A stretch of 64,000 bases of DNA from Collinsella aerofaciens (GCF_015548375.1 NZ_JADMWW010000015.1:1-64000), one strand, 5' to 3'; shown: positions 7,808 through 17,513, numbered from the stretch's first letter. Translations and numbers: made by a program. Notes: generated from the sequence alone by a model not told the origin.

Positions 7808-10800
7808 TTAGCCCAGCAGGTCGACTACGTTGAAGTTGGCGTTGCTCTTTGCGATGACGTCGCGGCCGCCAAAGACGCACGTTGGCGACTTGGCTGCGAT
7901 TCGCGTCACGTCGGCGCCGAGCGAGCGAAGCTCACCGGGCGTGGCGGCGAGCATCTGGGCGCGGCGCTCCTCGCGCGCATGCGGATCGAGCCCGGCCAGG
8001 TAGGTCGTGTTGCGGCGCTTGGTGAGCGCGTACGGCTTCACCGGCGCGTCCATGCCGCTCACGCAGCTCACGATAAAGCCCTCAAAGGCGGCCTCGTCGG
8101 GATCAAAGCTGCCGAGCCATTCGCCCGCGCGCGCCACGCGCTCAATCGAGGGGTCGATTGCCGGGTCGCGGTAGGTGTAGAACGCCGCCTGACGCTCGCC
8201 GGCCGCGCGGAATCCGCAGCCGTACGCGCCGCCCTTAACGCGGATCTCGTTCCACAGATAGTCGTAGGAGAGCGCGTTGGCGGCAACCGCCCAGGCGCCC
8301 GTCACGTCGATGCCCAAGCGACGCGGGTCGCACGCGCTTGCCGCAAAACAGATGTCGCTGGGGATGACAAAGGCCTCGTGGCGGTCGCACGGCGTCGGCA
8401 CCACGAGCGCGTTGCGGCCGGCATCGGCGCCGTCGCCAGCGCCCAGCTCCAGGTCGCCCGCGGCGGCCCAGTATGCGTTAAAGTCCTCGTCGCTGCCGGT
8501 AAAGCTCGCCAGGCAGCCATCGGCCACAAAGATGCGGCCTGCCAGCTCGGCAAGCTTGGTACGCAACCCGTTCACGCGCTCGTCAAAGTGGTCGAGCAGG
8601 TCGCGCAGGAACAGATAGAAGTCCACGCCCGAAAGCTGCTCGCGCACCACGGCCGAAGGCGAGCTGTAGCTCATCGCGCGACCGAGCGCCGCCGAGTGGC
8701 CGTTGTTGATAAAGCCCTGCTCAAGCCCAATGCGAATCTGTGTGAGCACGTCGCGCACGCGGTCGGCGTCGGCATCTGCCAAAAGCGTGCTCGACCATAC
8801 CTCGCGCGGCAGACTCGCCAGCGCATCGATCTTCTCGGACAGGGCGCCGGCGCTCACCAGCAGGTAGGGGCGCACGCCGTCCACTTCGGGCTGCGTCATG
8901 ACCTCGGTCGTAAAGCTCAAAAAGCCGAGCTTGCCAGCGAGCAAGTTGTCGAGTTCCTCGGCCGAGTGCTCGCGCGTGGGCAGCTGCTTAAGCAGGCGGC
9001 AGAGCAGTGTCACATAGGGCAGGTCCTCAAACGCGACGCAGTTCAGGTCGAAATACTGCATGGCGTAGGCCAGACGGTTGGTGGGGATGCCGTGGCGCAG
9101 GCAGGGGATGGGCACGGTCGTGTCCACGATCAGTGGCGGCTCGGGGCGCGCCTCGCCAATGTCGGACACGCGCAGGCGCGGCAGCGTGGCCTTGGCCTCG
9201 GGTGTGTCTTCCGCCTCCTGCGCGGCACGCAGCGCGGCCGTGCGCTCGACCACGTCGGTCAGCTCGGCATCGGTCATGGCATCGCGCTTGGCTGCCAGCT
9301 CGGCGGCCTCGGCACCCTCCGAACCCTCGGCGGCGTCCACCGGCACCAGCTCGACCAGTGCCATGTGGTCGTTTTCCAGCACCAGCTCGCGCAGCAGGTC
9401 CTCAAAATAGCTGCCGTCCAGCTCGCTACGCAGCTCCTCGTACACCGGGCCGTACTTGAGCGCCAGCGTCGCGGCGTCGTCATCGTAGAGCCAGGTGCTC
9501 AGCGCGTCGCACGCAATGGCCACGCCGTCGGCGATGCCATAGTCACGCTGGCGCAGGTCGTACTCGTTGCTGCTGATGATGGCTTCCAGACGCTCGCGCG
9601 GAACTCCGTGCTCGCACAGGTCGCGGCAGGCGTCCTGGAACACGCGACGCAGCTCGCGCGCCACACCGGGCTGTGCGTTTTGCAGCATGATGAGCTCGTA
9701 GGGCTGCAGGCTCTCGGCCGCGGTGTAGCTCACCACGTTGCCGCCCAGGCCGGCGGCCAGAATGGCCTTCTTAACCGGCGCTTCGTTGGAGCCCAGCAGC
9801 GCCTCGAACAGGATATCCGCCGCGATCGTGCGCTTGCGGTCGAGCGCGCTGCCCAGCACAAGGCCCAGGCCCACCAGGGCGTTCTCGGGTGTGGTGGCCA
9901 TCTCGATGCGCTTGTACTCGCAGGTCACGGGCGCCTGCGCGTCCAACGGATTGGGCGCCAGCGTGGACGGGTCCTCGCCGGCGGCAACGGCAGCGTCCAT
10001 GCGGCGGCTCGCGGCACTCGGCTGCGACAGATAGCGCTCGTCCAAAAAGGCCAGTGCGCGGTCCACGTCCAGGTCGCCGTAGAGCGTGATGTAGGAGTTA
10101 GAGGGATTGTAGTGGCGCGCGTGCGTGTCCAGGAACTGCTCGTAGGTGAGCGCGGGAATCGCGCGCGGGTCGCCGCCGCTCTCGTGCGCATAGGCGGTGT
10201 CGGGATAGAGCGCGGCGTTGACGGCATCGTCCAGCACGCTCATGGGATCGGACAGCGCGCCCTTCATCTCGTTGAACACCACGCCGTTATAACGCAGCGT
10301 GCCCTCGCGCAGGTTCGCGGAGCTGCCGTCGCCCTCACCCTCGGCGCCCTCCGGCAGGTCCAGCTCGTAGTGCCAGCCCTCCTGCTCAAAAATGGTGGGC
10401 TTGGTATAGATGGCCGGGTTGAACACCGCGTCCAAGTACACGTCCATCAGGTTGTACAGATCCTGCTCGTTGGTGGTGGCAACGGGGTAGATGGTCTTGT
10501 CGGGGTAGGTCATGGCGTTGAGGAACGTCTGCATGGAGCTCTTGATCAGGTCCACGAACGGCTCCTTGACGGGAAATTTGGCCGATCCGCACAGGACCGA
10601 GTGCTCAAGAATATGGAACACGCCGGTGGAATCGGCTGGCGGCGTCTTAAAGCCAATGGCAAAGGCCTTGTTTTCGTCGTCGCACGCCAGGTACAGCAGG
10701 CGAGCGCCCGAGGCAGTGTGGCGCAGCACGTAGGCGTCCGAGTCGAGCTCGGGCACGGTCTCGCAGCGCTCGACGGCAAAGCCGTGGCAGGTAGTGCCGG

Positions 10801-10852
10801 GCACCAGCAGTGCAGCGGCTGCGGCGCGCGGGTCGGTTGAGGTAGTGGGCAT
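7808..10852 (-). CDS. M16C zinc metallopeptidase (insulinase / presequence-protease-like)
   Basis: A 1014-residue member of the M16 family. The inverted zinc motif HILEH (residues 80-84) is intact, and the total length fits the M16C group in which two halves close around short peptide substrates. No signal peptide is apparent, so it probably degrades peptides in the cytosol. The start is the ATG at 10852 with AAAGGAG 8 bp upstream; an upstream in-frame extension of 69 codons lacks a ribosome site and is rejected. A very long open frame runs antisense to it and is a high-GC codon artefact. Confidence 0.93.
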   Translation of the reverse strand: MPTTSTDPRAAAAALLVPGTTCHGFAVERCETVPELDSDAYVLRHTASGARLLYLACDDENKAFAIGFKTPPADSTGVFHILEHSVLCGSAKFPVKEPFVDLIKSSMQTFLNAMTYPDKTIYPVATTNEQDLYNLMDVYLDAVFNPAIYTKPTIFEQEGWHYELDLPEGAEGEGDGSSANLREGTLRYNGVVFNEMKGALSDPMSVLDDAVNAALYPDTAYAHESGGDPRAIPALTYEQFLDTHARHYNPSNSYITLYGDLDVDRALAFLDERYLSQPSAASRRMDAAVAAGEDPSTLAPNPLDAQAPVTCEYKRIEMATTPENALVGLGLVLGSALDRKRTIAADILFEALLGSNEAPVKKAILAAGLGGNVVSYTAAESLQPYELIMLQNAQPGVARELRRVFQDACRDLCEHGVPRERLEAIISSNEYDLRQRDYGIADGVAIACDALSTWLYDDDAATLALKYGPVYEELRSELDGSYFEDLLRELVLENDHMALVELVPVDAAEGSEGAEAAELAAKRDAMTDAELTDVVERTAALRAAQEAEDTPEAKATLPRLRVSDIGEARPEPPLIVDTTVPIPCLRHGIPTNRLAYAMQYFDLNCVAFEDLPYVTLLCRLLKQLPTREHSAEELDNLLAGKLGFLSFTTEVMTQPEVDGVRPYLLVSAGALSEKIDALASLPREVWSSTLLADADADRVRDVLTQIRIGLEQGFINNGHSAALGRAMSYSSPSAVVREQLSGVDFYLFLRDLLDHFDERVNGLRTKLAELAGRIFVADGCLASFTGSDEDFNAYWAAAGDLELGAGDGADAGRNALVVPTPCDRHEAFVIPSDICFAASACDPRRLGIDVTGAWAVAANALSYDYLWNEIRVKGGAYGCGFRAAGERQAAFYTYRDPAIDPSIERVARAGEWLGSFDPDEAAFEGFIVSCVSGMDAPVKPYALTKRRNTTYLAGLDPHAREERRAQMLAATPGELRSLGADVTRIAAKSPTCVFGGRDVIAKSNANFNVVDLLG

Positions 10853-11015
10853 ATGCAGTCTCCTTTGACGCCCCAGCGGGGGCGAATCGAGTCGAATCCA
10901 CGAGAGTATACCCATATGGGGCCGCGACCCTGCGGCGAACTGGAGACGATGCCAGCGGATTGGGTAAAGGCCCCGCGTGCCCGCCGCGCGAGCGTGGAAA
11001 CTTGGACGCCTATCG

Positions 11016-11112
11016 AATGAGAGTGGATTTTCGGACGGAATCAGCCTCAAAACGCCCAAATACCGTCCAAATATCCACCCTCATTTCCCGACCGTCCAAA
11101 ATCCACACTCAT
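11016..11112. repeat. three copies of a 21-23-bp repeat, one direct and two inverted
   Basis: Copy A 11016-11038 (AATGAGAGTGGATTTTCGGA...) is matched by reverse copies at 11063-11085 and 11092-11112. A and either reverse copy could form a long hairpin. They lie in the 561-bp gap between the M16 protease and the AlbA-domain gene. No coding potential was seen there. Confidence 0.65.
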
Positions 11113-11147
11113 CCGCCGCCCGCACATCTCTCATTCGTCACGAATAC

Positions 11148-11352
11148 GAGAGATAACAGAAAGACGAGAGATAAATATGAGAGATAACTGAGCAGCAAAG
11201 AGACAAGCAATCATGGTATTATCTCAATACCGATTGTTCTACCAGCAAAATATGTATAAATGAAGCAAATGGTAGACATTCCATCTCTATCTATCTCTTA
11301 TCTCTAAGCCGAGAGATAGAGAGATAAATGAGAGATAATTACGAGAGATAAC
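11148..11352. repeat. GAGAGATAA repeat clusters (candidate operator array)
   Basis: At least six exact GAGAGATAA units begin at 11148, 11166, 11179, 11319, 11330 and 11343, with an inverted TTATCTCT at 11298-11305 facing the second cluster and a further partial unit near 11354. Spacing is 11-18 bp within clusters, about one to one and a half helical turns. The array ends about 60 bp before the downstream gene, which encodes a protein with a C-terminal winged helix, so binding by that protein is the simplest explanation. Confidence 0.75.
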
Positions 11353-11413
11353 TGAGAGACGAGGGAAATCTATCCGCGGCATTCTCCGCAGGACCGAGCG
11401 AAAGGACGTGCAG

Positions 11414-12880
11414 ATGAACGAAAACGAGCTGACCGGTCTGCTTGAGTCTTTAAGGCGTATGGGCTCGGATGATCTTAACGTCGAAGTGAAGGAGAGCGCC
11501 ACGACGCTTTCCCGCGACGTATGGGAAACGGTGAGCGCATTCGCGAACACTGCCGGCGGAATCATCGTGCTCGGAGTGAGTGAGCGCGCAGGTTTTGTCC
11601 CGGTTGAGAACTTCGAGACCGAGAAAGTGCTCAACCAATTTGTGTCAGGCATGGGTGATGCGGGCGGTCGAGGAAAGCTGGCCAATCCGCCTAAATACAC
11701 GATCGAGCGAGTGGAGCTTCAGGGCGTCATCGTTCTCGTCATTACGATTGAGGAGCTCGATCCGTCGAGCAAGCCCTGCTATGTCATAGAGCGGGGCGCC
11801 CAGGGCGGCAGCTACAAGCGCATCGATGACAAAGATGTGCCGCTTTCATCGACTGAGGTGCTCGCATTGGCGTCATACGGTCGAGCGACTCCGAGCGATC
11901 GCGACGCGGTGGCGGGTGCGGGCGCGGACAATCTCGACGAGACGCTGGTCGACCGTACGATAGATCGGGCTTTCTCGTTGACGCCCCGGGCAATGCGCGG
12001 CGCGCCGGACAAACAAACGAAGCTGGAGCGCCTAAATATCCTTGATTCCCAGGGCAATGTCACCAAGGCTGGACTCCTAGTTGTGGGCACCTACCCTCAG
12101 CAGTTCTATCCCAAGCTCTTCATTGACGTGGCTGTCCATGCGGGAACTCAGAAGGGCATGGCGGGGTCGCTGAGGTTCATGGACCGCACAATCTGTGAGG
12201 GAACGTTGGGCGAGATGATCTCGGATGCCGTCGCAGCCGTCGCCAAGAATTTGCGGCGAACCTCGACCGTCCAAGGCGTCTCGCGTGTCGACTCGCTTGA
12301 GATTCCCGAGGAGGTTCTGCGCGAGGCAATCGCCAACGCCGTAATCCATCGAGAATACGGGGATCGGTTCTGTGGACAATCGATTGCCGTCGACGTCTTT
12401 GACGATCGTGTCGAGGTGACGAATCCTGGCGGCCTTTACGGGGGAAAGACTCGCGAGAACTTGTTTGACGGCAGCTCCCGATGCCGTAACGCGACGCTTG
12501 TGAAGCTCATGTCGATTGTCCCGCTGCCGGATGGCGCAGGTTCGCCGGCTGAGGGCAATGGCTCGGGCATCCCGATGATGATCGATGCCATGCGCGCGCA
12601 TGGTCTGGCCGAGCCCCTGTTCTGCCCGGGATTCGATCGGTTCAAGGTCGTACTTTACCGTTCAAAGATCGAGCCGGTCGATCATGGCGGGGGCTTAATT
12701 GTGACGGCACTCAAACACTACGGCGAGCTGGGGACGCGCGAGCTGGCAGAGCGCACAGGGCTCACAATTTCCCAGGTTAGGTCGCGCGTCAACGCGCTCA
12801 TTGCTCAAGGCGAGCTTGAGCCCACGGCGCCGGCGACGAGCCGCAACCGCAAGTATCGACTGTCGGAGCGCGTGGGATAG
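11414..12880 (+). CDS. AlbA/Schlafen-domain ATP-binding transcriptional regulator-like protein
   Basis: A 488-residue protein. Residues about 1-140 match the AlbA_2 (divergent AAA-4/Schlafen) module (ESATTLSRDVWETVSAFANT AGG-type start, GVSER, PSSKPCYVIERG). The middle contains an HATPase-like helix EVLREAIANAVIHREYGD plus IAVDVFDDRVEVTNPGGL. The C-terminus (LGTRELAERTGLTISQVRSRV) is a winged helix-turn-helix. Such proteins are usually regulators of poorly known function. ATG 11414 sits 8 bp after AAAGGA; a GTG at 11408 is too close to it. The upstream GAGAGATAA array suggests autoregulation. Confidence 0.85.
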   Translation: MNENELTGLLESLRRMGSDDLNVEVKESATTLSRDVWETVSAFANTAGGIIVLGVSERAGFVPVENFETEKVLNQFVSGMGDAGGRGKLANPPKYTIERVELQGVIVLVITIEELDPSSKPCYVIERGAQGGSYKRIDDKDVPLSSTEVLALASYGRATPSDRDAVAGAGADNLDETLVDRTIDRAFSLTPRAMRGAPDKQTKLERLNILDSQGNVTKAGLLVVGTYPQQFYPKLFIDVAVHAGTQKGMAGSLRFMDRTICEGTLGEMISDAVAAVAKNLRRTSTVQGVSRVDSLEIPEEVLREAIANAVIHREYGDRFCGQSIAVDVFDDRVEVTNPGGLYGGKTRENLFDGSSRCRNATLVKLMSIVPLPDGAGSPAEGNGSGIPMMIDAMRAHGLAEPLFCPGFDRFKVVLYRSKIEPVDHGGGLIVTALKHYGELGTRELAERTGLTISQVRSRVNALIAQGELEPTAPATSRNRKYRLSERVG

Positions 12881-12980
12881 ATGCGTTAGTGGACGAGGCG
12901 ACCCAATAATCGACCCTCGATTGGCGTCCATTAAGGTAAAGCGGTTGTTGCCCAATCGACGGTGATGCTAAAGACTCGGC

Positions 12981-13472
12981 TTACGCCGGCATGGCCCCGA
13001 ACCCGTCTATCAAGAACAGCCTAAGAACCAGCTTGATGACATTTCCCGGTTTGACTTCTGCCGCGTCAAAGACGTGTCGCTCGGCGAGCTCGCTGCAGTA
13101 TGCATAGATGTCGCGGATAAGGTCCGCGCCCGAAAGCGTAAACATGTAGCCTGCGTCCGAAAGCGCATTGGGCGCGGCGGGCAACTTGGCCATGTGGCAG
13201 AACGTTTGCAGGTCGGGCTCCATAACATTCTGGTAGTCGAGGTGGCCGCTGGCATCCTGTGCGGCAAGCTCCAATTGGCGCACAAAATCTAGCGCCGCCG
13301 CTAACACAAAGCTCGGCGTAGGCGCATTGACATCCTGAGTGGTCGCCACAAGCCTGCCCGCCGCCTGCGTGACAAGCCAAGCGACCTCGCGCTGGCAACG
13401 CACGGCCTTGCGCGTAACCGGCTTGATGGACGAAGAAGAAACGCTTCCCTTAGGCGGATTCGAAGCAGCCAC
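12981..13472 (-). CDS. hypothetical protein, 163 residues
   Basis: I do not recognise this protein. It is soluble and largely alpha-helical by eye, with an alanine- and leucine-rich middle (FVLAAALDFVRQLELAAQ) and no membrane segment or signal peptide. The start is a GTG with GGAGGG 5-6 bp upstream. It is a single minus-strand gene between two plus-strand genes; nothing nearby hints at a role. Confidence 0.6.
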   Translation of the reverse strand: MAASNPPKGSVSSSSIKPVTRKAVRCQREVAWLVTQAAGRLVATTQDVNAPTPSFVLAAALDFVRQLELAAQDASGHLDYQNVMEPDLQTFCHMAKLPAAPNALSDAGYMFTLSGADLIRDIYAYCSELAERHVFDAAEVKPGNVIKLVLRLFLIDGFGAMPA

Positions 13473-13687
13473 AAGACCCTCCCATGAACAATCCGGCCCA
13501 ACAAGCTCGGATGAAACACGTGCTACATCAGTATACGGGGGAGTGGGGTAGCGGAGTACAAGCGCGCCAACGGCAAACCGAGAGCATCAACGACGTGCCG
13601 ATCGCGGAATGAGATCTCGTAATAATTGACTCTCGGCCATATTATTGAGGGGCATGACTCGCGTTCGTATGGTTGTAGGTGCTGGCG

Positions 13688-14770
13688 ATGAACGACATTG
13701 ACCTTGCTGTTCCGTTGATGGATGGACCAAGCTATGACCGTGCCTGCAGTCTCGTGCCTTCCGAATACGTTGAGGCATGGGAGTGGTTTCTGGGTGAGGA
13801 ACAGCGCGGCGGCGTTTGGACCAGCCTTCCGCACCACACCAAGGAAGATAGCCCTCAGTATCAGTATCGTTTGAGAATTGGCTCGGACTTCTTTCCCGTA
13901 ACGCGGGATTCAGGGATCTTCTGGCCGGGCCAGGATCGGGTGAAGCAAGATCCCAATAAGATCTTTGCGCTTTCGGTCCATAACTCTAAAAAGAGCTTCT
14001 ACACCGATGTGCCTCCGCTCTATTTGGACGATGGTACGTGGGTCATTAAGTACTCGGTTCAAGCGCCGGGTACCGTTGGTTTTCGAGACCAGAATTACAA
14101 CCGTAAAATGCTCAACTGCATGGAATGTGGCGTTCCAGTCGGAGTCATATTTGCAACCGAGGTGGGCTACAAGGTGCTCGGCCTTGCGTTTGTTGAGCGG
14201 TTCGAGCCCGAAAACGGATGGTTTGTTCTGCACGGTCCTGTTCATAAAGGCGGACCGGACCCTCGTTTTGCACCCGACATGAGTTATCTGAAGCACATGC
14301 CCGTCGATATTGAGTTTACCGGACAGGGTACGACCGACGACGAAAAGGTCCGCTATGCGTTAAGGCGCGAGCGATTGGGGCAGCAATGGTTCCGCAAACA
14401 GCTCGTTGCCGCCTATGATGGCCGTTGCGCGGTGTCGGACTGCGGCGTCAGCGAAGCTCTGGAGGCTGCACATATCGAGAATTACTCGGGACCCAAATCG
14501 CAGGTTGCCAGCAACGGCATTCTGCTTCGGCGCGATCTTCATTCCCTATTTGATGCTCACCTGATTTCGTTTGAGCCTGTTTGCGGCGAATATCGGCTGT
14601 GCGGATCGTACCTGCTGGATAAGACCGACTACGCTTCCTTTGCGGGTGCGACGCTAAGGCAGCCGAATGAGCGTCAGTGGCGACCCGATACGGTGTTTCT
14701 TGAGGCCCATCGCATTGAGTTCGATCGCTCGGAAAAGAAGCGTGAAAAGGCGGGGCTTCTGCCGTATTAG
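13688..14770 (+). CDS. HNH endonuclease-domain protein
   Basis: A 360-residue protein whose C-terminal part (about 240-310) carries a clear HNH_2-type module: paired Cys in CAVSDCG, EAAHIENYSG, SNGILLRRDLHSLFDAHL. The N-terminal 230 residues resemble no domain I can name and may select the target. Proteins with this plan occur as orphan restriction-like or defence nucleases. ATG 13688 follows AGGTG by about 8 bp; a GTG three codons earlier is an alternative. No methylase is adjacent. Confidence 0.8.
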   Translation: MNDIDLAVPLMDGPSYDRACSLVPSEYVEAWEWFLGEEQRGGVWTSLPHHTKEDSPQYQYRLRIGSDFFPVTRDSGIFWPGQDRVKQDPNKIFALSVHNSKKSFYTDVPPLYLDDGTWVIKYSVQAPGTVGFRDQNYNRKMLNCMECGVPVGVIFATEVGYKVLGLAFVERFEPENGWFVLHGPVHKGGPDPRFAPDMSYLKHMPVDIEFTGQGTTDDEKVRYALRRERLGQQWFRKQLVAAYDGRCAVSDCGVSEALEAAHIENYSGPKSQVASNGILLRRDLHSLFDAHLISFEPVCGEYRLCGSYLLDKTDYASFAGATLRQPNERQWRPDTVFLEAHRIEFDRSEKKREKAGLLPY

Positions 14771-14891
14771 CGTATTTGGCTTTGGCATTCTTTGACGATC
14801 GTGTTGTTTGATCGGATCGCGTGGCGATGCAATCTCGCGCCCGCCCGCCGGTGCATGCTCTTCCTGATTTGTATAGCGAGAAGGGGCATGT

Positions 14892-15176
14892 ATGAGCTGG
14901 CGAGGCGATATTGCGATGGGGAAGTACGGAAAACTGCCGTGTGCCCTTATCGACAACAATATGTTTCCGGGCGTAGAAGTTGATTGCGGGTCGTTTGTCG
15001 TCGCCTGCCCTTGCTGCGGCTCGCAAATACCGTGTCTCGACATTCGGTTCATCGATGCACGTGACAGGTTCAGCGACGAAGTGAGGAAACGTACGGGCGT
15101 TCATATGCCGGTGTATCCGGAGAAATGCCCTGTTTGTGGCCTCGATATCGTGTACGACGCCGGCGACGAGGAATAG
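14892..15176 (+). CDS. small zinc-ribbon-like hypothetical protein
   Basis: A 94-residue protein with two CxxC knuckles, ACPCCGSQIPC near residue 39 and KCPVCGLDI near 82, which would together bind one zinc ion. No other domain is recognisable. The start ATG follows AAGGGG. The gene lies 121 bp after the HNH gene on the same strand and could share its transcript. Confidence 0.65.
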   Translation: MSWRGDIAMGKYGKLPCALIDNNMFPGVEVDCGSFVVACPCCGSQIPCLDIRFIDARDRFSDEVRKRTGVHMPVYPEKCPVCGLDIVYDAGDEE

Positions 15177-15213
15177 GTGATGCGGAGGAGTTGGCTGTGA
15201 GTGTCTTTTGCCT

Positions 15214-15900
15214 CTACAAATAAATCCCCTCACCGAGTTGCTTGTGGAACTCGGCGTGATGGTCGCGTGCCCAGGTAAAGAGCGCCTGGTCAAAATTGGT
15301 ACGCGTGGCCGGGACGCCAAAGACGCCGGCAACTTCGACGCGTATAAACTCCAGTGCCGGCAGCTTGTTGATGGCAGTGAGGGCAAACGGGGACGAGGGC
15401 TCCTCGAACAGATAGCGACTGCCTTGCAGCGCGTCGCAACTGGTGCACGTGTTGCCGAGCGACGGGGCTTTGGAGGCTCGCGCGCCTACGGGCTTGTAGC
15501 CGCAGCGCTTATGAAGGTAGTCGCGGATCTCGCCCGGCACGCAGCCAAGAGCGGGCACGATGGCGAGTGCGTTGGCGTTGGCCGTGTCGATGGCAATGTG
15601 CCCGGATTCGTTGGGCGCGTGCGCGATGGCGATGCTCTCGTCGTTATCGGTTCGATAGGGAATGCCGAAGGCCGCGACCGAGGTCTCTTTGTGACACTTC
15701 CAGCACTCGCGCTTGCCCAGTACTAGATATATATACGGCGCTGAGGGGTCGGATCGGTCAACACCGGGCAGCCACTCGGCAAAGGGCTCGGGGTTGACGC
15801 CGCTGGGTACATACCAGATCTTCTTGGTCCGGTCCCATTTGGCGCCCAGCGCCTTGGCTTCTTCTTTGTGCGAAAAGGGGACATCGAGCTCGGTGCGCAT
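15214..15900 (-). CDS. DUF5710-like protein
   Basis: A 228-residue protein. The first 45 residues (LDVPFSHKEEAKALGAKWDRTKKIWYVP) match the short DUF5710 module found at the ends of DNA primase- and topoisomerase-associated proteins. The remainder contains two CxxC pairs (CWKCHK, CTSCDA) and is otherwise unknown. ATG 15900 with AAGGAG 6-7 bp upstream is preferred over an ATG 12 codons earlier. Confidence 0.75.
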   Translation of the reverse strand: MRTELDVPFSHKEEAKALGAKWDRTKKIWYVPSGVNPEPFAEWLPGVDRSDPSAPYIYLVLGKRECWKCHKETSVAAFGIPYRTDNDESIAIAHAPNESGHIAIDTANANALAIVPALGCVPGEIRDYLHKRCGYKPVGARASKAPSLGNTCTSCDALQGSRYLFEEPSSPFALTAINKLPALEFIRVEVAGVFGVPATRTNFDQALFTWARDHHAEFHKQLGEGIYL

Positions 15901-16090
15901 GGCGGCTCCTTGGTGCTGCAGGTGCAAGTGGCTCAAGGATACCGCAGGGCGCAGACATCGCGGCGTTTTGCTGAGAAGTTGCGGTGCGGACTGATTGGTT
16001 ATGCCGATGGATGGATCGGCAAGTAGATGGTCGGCTTTTGGCTAGTTGGGCGGTTGGAACTGCCGGCGGATTTAGCGACATAAAACAAAA

Positions 16091-16118
16091 CAGCCCAGAG
16101 GACATGGCCTCTGAGCTG
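16091..16118 (-). terminator. terminator of tRNA-Val
   Basis: An 11-bp stem with one mismatch (CAGCCCAGAGG paired with CCTCTGAGCTG) and, on the minus strand, a following CTGTTTTGTTTT tract. Confidence 0.8.
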
Positions 16119-16126
16119 CGAACATT

Positions 16127-16201
16127 TGGTGGGCGTTAGAAGATTTGAACTTCTGACCTCTTCCGTGTCAGGGAAGCGCTCTCCCCCTGAGCTAAACGCC
16201 C
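16127..16201 (-). tRNA. tRNA-Val (GAC)
   Basis: Full cloverleaf on the minus strand: acceptor GGGCGTT/AACGCCC, D-arm GCTC...GAGC, anticodon loop with GAC between CTTCC and GGAAG, T-loop TTCAAAT, encoded CCA. Its promoter (TTGCCA 16254-16259, 17 bp, TATATT 16231-16236) reads leftwards. Unlike the four tRNAs at 49-61 kb it has no duplicated 3' tail. Confidence 0.95.
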
Positions 16202-16230
16202 GATCAAGGGTGCGCAAGCGCGCAAGGGAT

Positions 16231-16275
16231 AATATAACGGAGCCTGAACTCGGTGGCAAGAACATTTTTAAAAAT
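16231..16275 (-). promoter_or_regulatory. promoter of tRNA-Val with A/T tract
   Basis: On the minus strand TTGCCA-17 bp-TATATT, preceded by ATTTTTAAAAAT (16264-16275) a few bases upstream of the -35. The same kind of tract precedes the other tRNA promoters in the window and may act as an UP element. Confidence 0.7.
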
Positions 16276-16490
16276 CGCTTACATTGTGGAATTCGGGGGC
16301 TTTGTCATATCCATCTCAAAAGTGCCTGCTGCCGCGATTTGGCTGTCGCATAATGCAAGGCCATTGCGGTATCGAGCTATGGAAAGACGCCTGCGGAATT
16401 GTCCTACCGATAAGCGGACAAGCCTCCAGCTGGTGCCTTCGCCGTGGTAAGGTAAGCCGAATTGTTTCCAGGCTGTTTCGGGGGAGTGGA

Positions 16491-17513
16491 ATGAGCAAAG
16501 AGTGTGTCGAGCAGGTCGAAGGCGCAGGGGCTTCGGTGCCGATGACCGATATATCGAACATTGATGTGCCCGAGGGCACCGACGAGCTCAGCCGCAACAC
16601 CCGTCGCGCATGGCGCGACCGCCTGAACAGCGCTTCGACGCGCAAGATGATCACGGGCGTCTTGGCTACGCTGGTGGGCGGTTCGTTTTGGGGCTTCTCG
16701 GGCACCAGCGCGAGTTTTTTGTTCGATACCTACCATGTCGATACGCTGTGGCTTATGAGCGTGCGTCAGATTCTCGCCGGCCTGCTCTTTATGGCTGTGG
16801 TTGTCACGCGCGACCGCGCACGCCTGGTCAAGCTTTGGACGACGCCCGCTGATCGCAAGCAGCTGCTGCTCTTTACCGCTTTTGGCCTGCTGTTCAACCA
16901 GTTTTGCTATCTTTCGGCCGTGCGCCTGACGAACGCCGGAACCGCGACGGTGCTCCAGTGCCTGCAGCTCGTTATCATCATGGGCTACGCCTGCGTGACC
17001 GATCGCCGTATGCCGCGTACTCGCGAAGTCATCGGCATTGGCCTGGCTCTGGGTGGAACCTTTTTAATCGCCACCGGCGGCGACCCCACCAGCCTGAATA
17101 TCTCGCCGCTTGGCCTGGCAGCAGGTCTTATGTGTGCGGTCAGCGCCGCGTGTATGGCGGTGATTCCCGCCAAGATCCTGCCCGAATACGGCAGCCCCAT
17201 CGTCACGGGCTCGGCAATGCTCACGGCGGGCGTGGTCTCGTGCGTCTTCGTGCAGCCCTGGGCGCATATGCCGGCGCTCGACGCTGCCGGCATCGAGGCG
17301 CTCGCGGTGTTCGTGGTTATCGGCTCGTTTTTTGCTTACATGCTTTATATGCAGGGCGTTAAGGACATCGGCTCGGTGCGCGCGAGCCTCATCGGAACTG
17401 TGGAGCCGGTTTCGGCGACCATCACCAGCGCCGTTATGCTGGGGACGGTGTTTTTGCCGACCGACCTTATCGGCTTTGCCATGATCATCGTGATGATGTT
17501 CCTCACGGTGTAG
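16491..17513 (+). CDS. EamA/DMT-family transporter
   Basis: A 340-residue inner-membrane protein of the drug/metabolite transporter superfamily. After a polar N-terminal tail of about 50 residues come roughly ten hydrophobic helices in two EamA repeats (GGSFWGFSGTSASFLF at the start of the first, and CAVSAACMAVIPAKIL in the second). The substrate cannot be inferred. ATG 16491 with GGGGAG close upstream is chosen; a longer in-frame extension to 16284 is rejected because it lacks a ribosome site and transporter-like sequence. Confidence 0.9.
   Translation: MSKECVEQVEGAGASVPMTDISNIDVPEGTDELSRNTRRAWRDRLNSASTRKMITGVLATLVGGSFWGFSGTSASFLFDTYHVDTLWLMSVRQILAGLLFMAVVVTRDRARLVKLWTTPADRKQLLLFTAFGLLFNQFCYLSAVRLTNAGTATVLQCLQLVIIMGYACVTDRRMPRTREVIGIGLALGGTFLIATGGDPTSLNISPLGLAAGLMCAVSAACMAVIPAKILPEYGSPIVTGSAMLTAGVVSCVFVQPWAHMPALDAAGIEALAVFVVIGSFFAYMLYMQGVKDIGSVRASLIGTVEPVSATITSAVMLGTVFLPTDLIGFAMIIVMMFLTV

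Noticed and set aside
7727..10840. 1037-codon open frame antisense to the M16 peptidase
   Set aside because: No ribosome site, no recognisable domain and composition typical of antisense high-GC frames; the minus strand carries an intact HxxEH enzyme.
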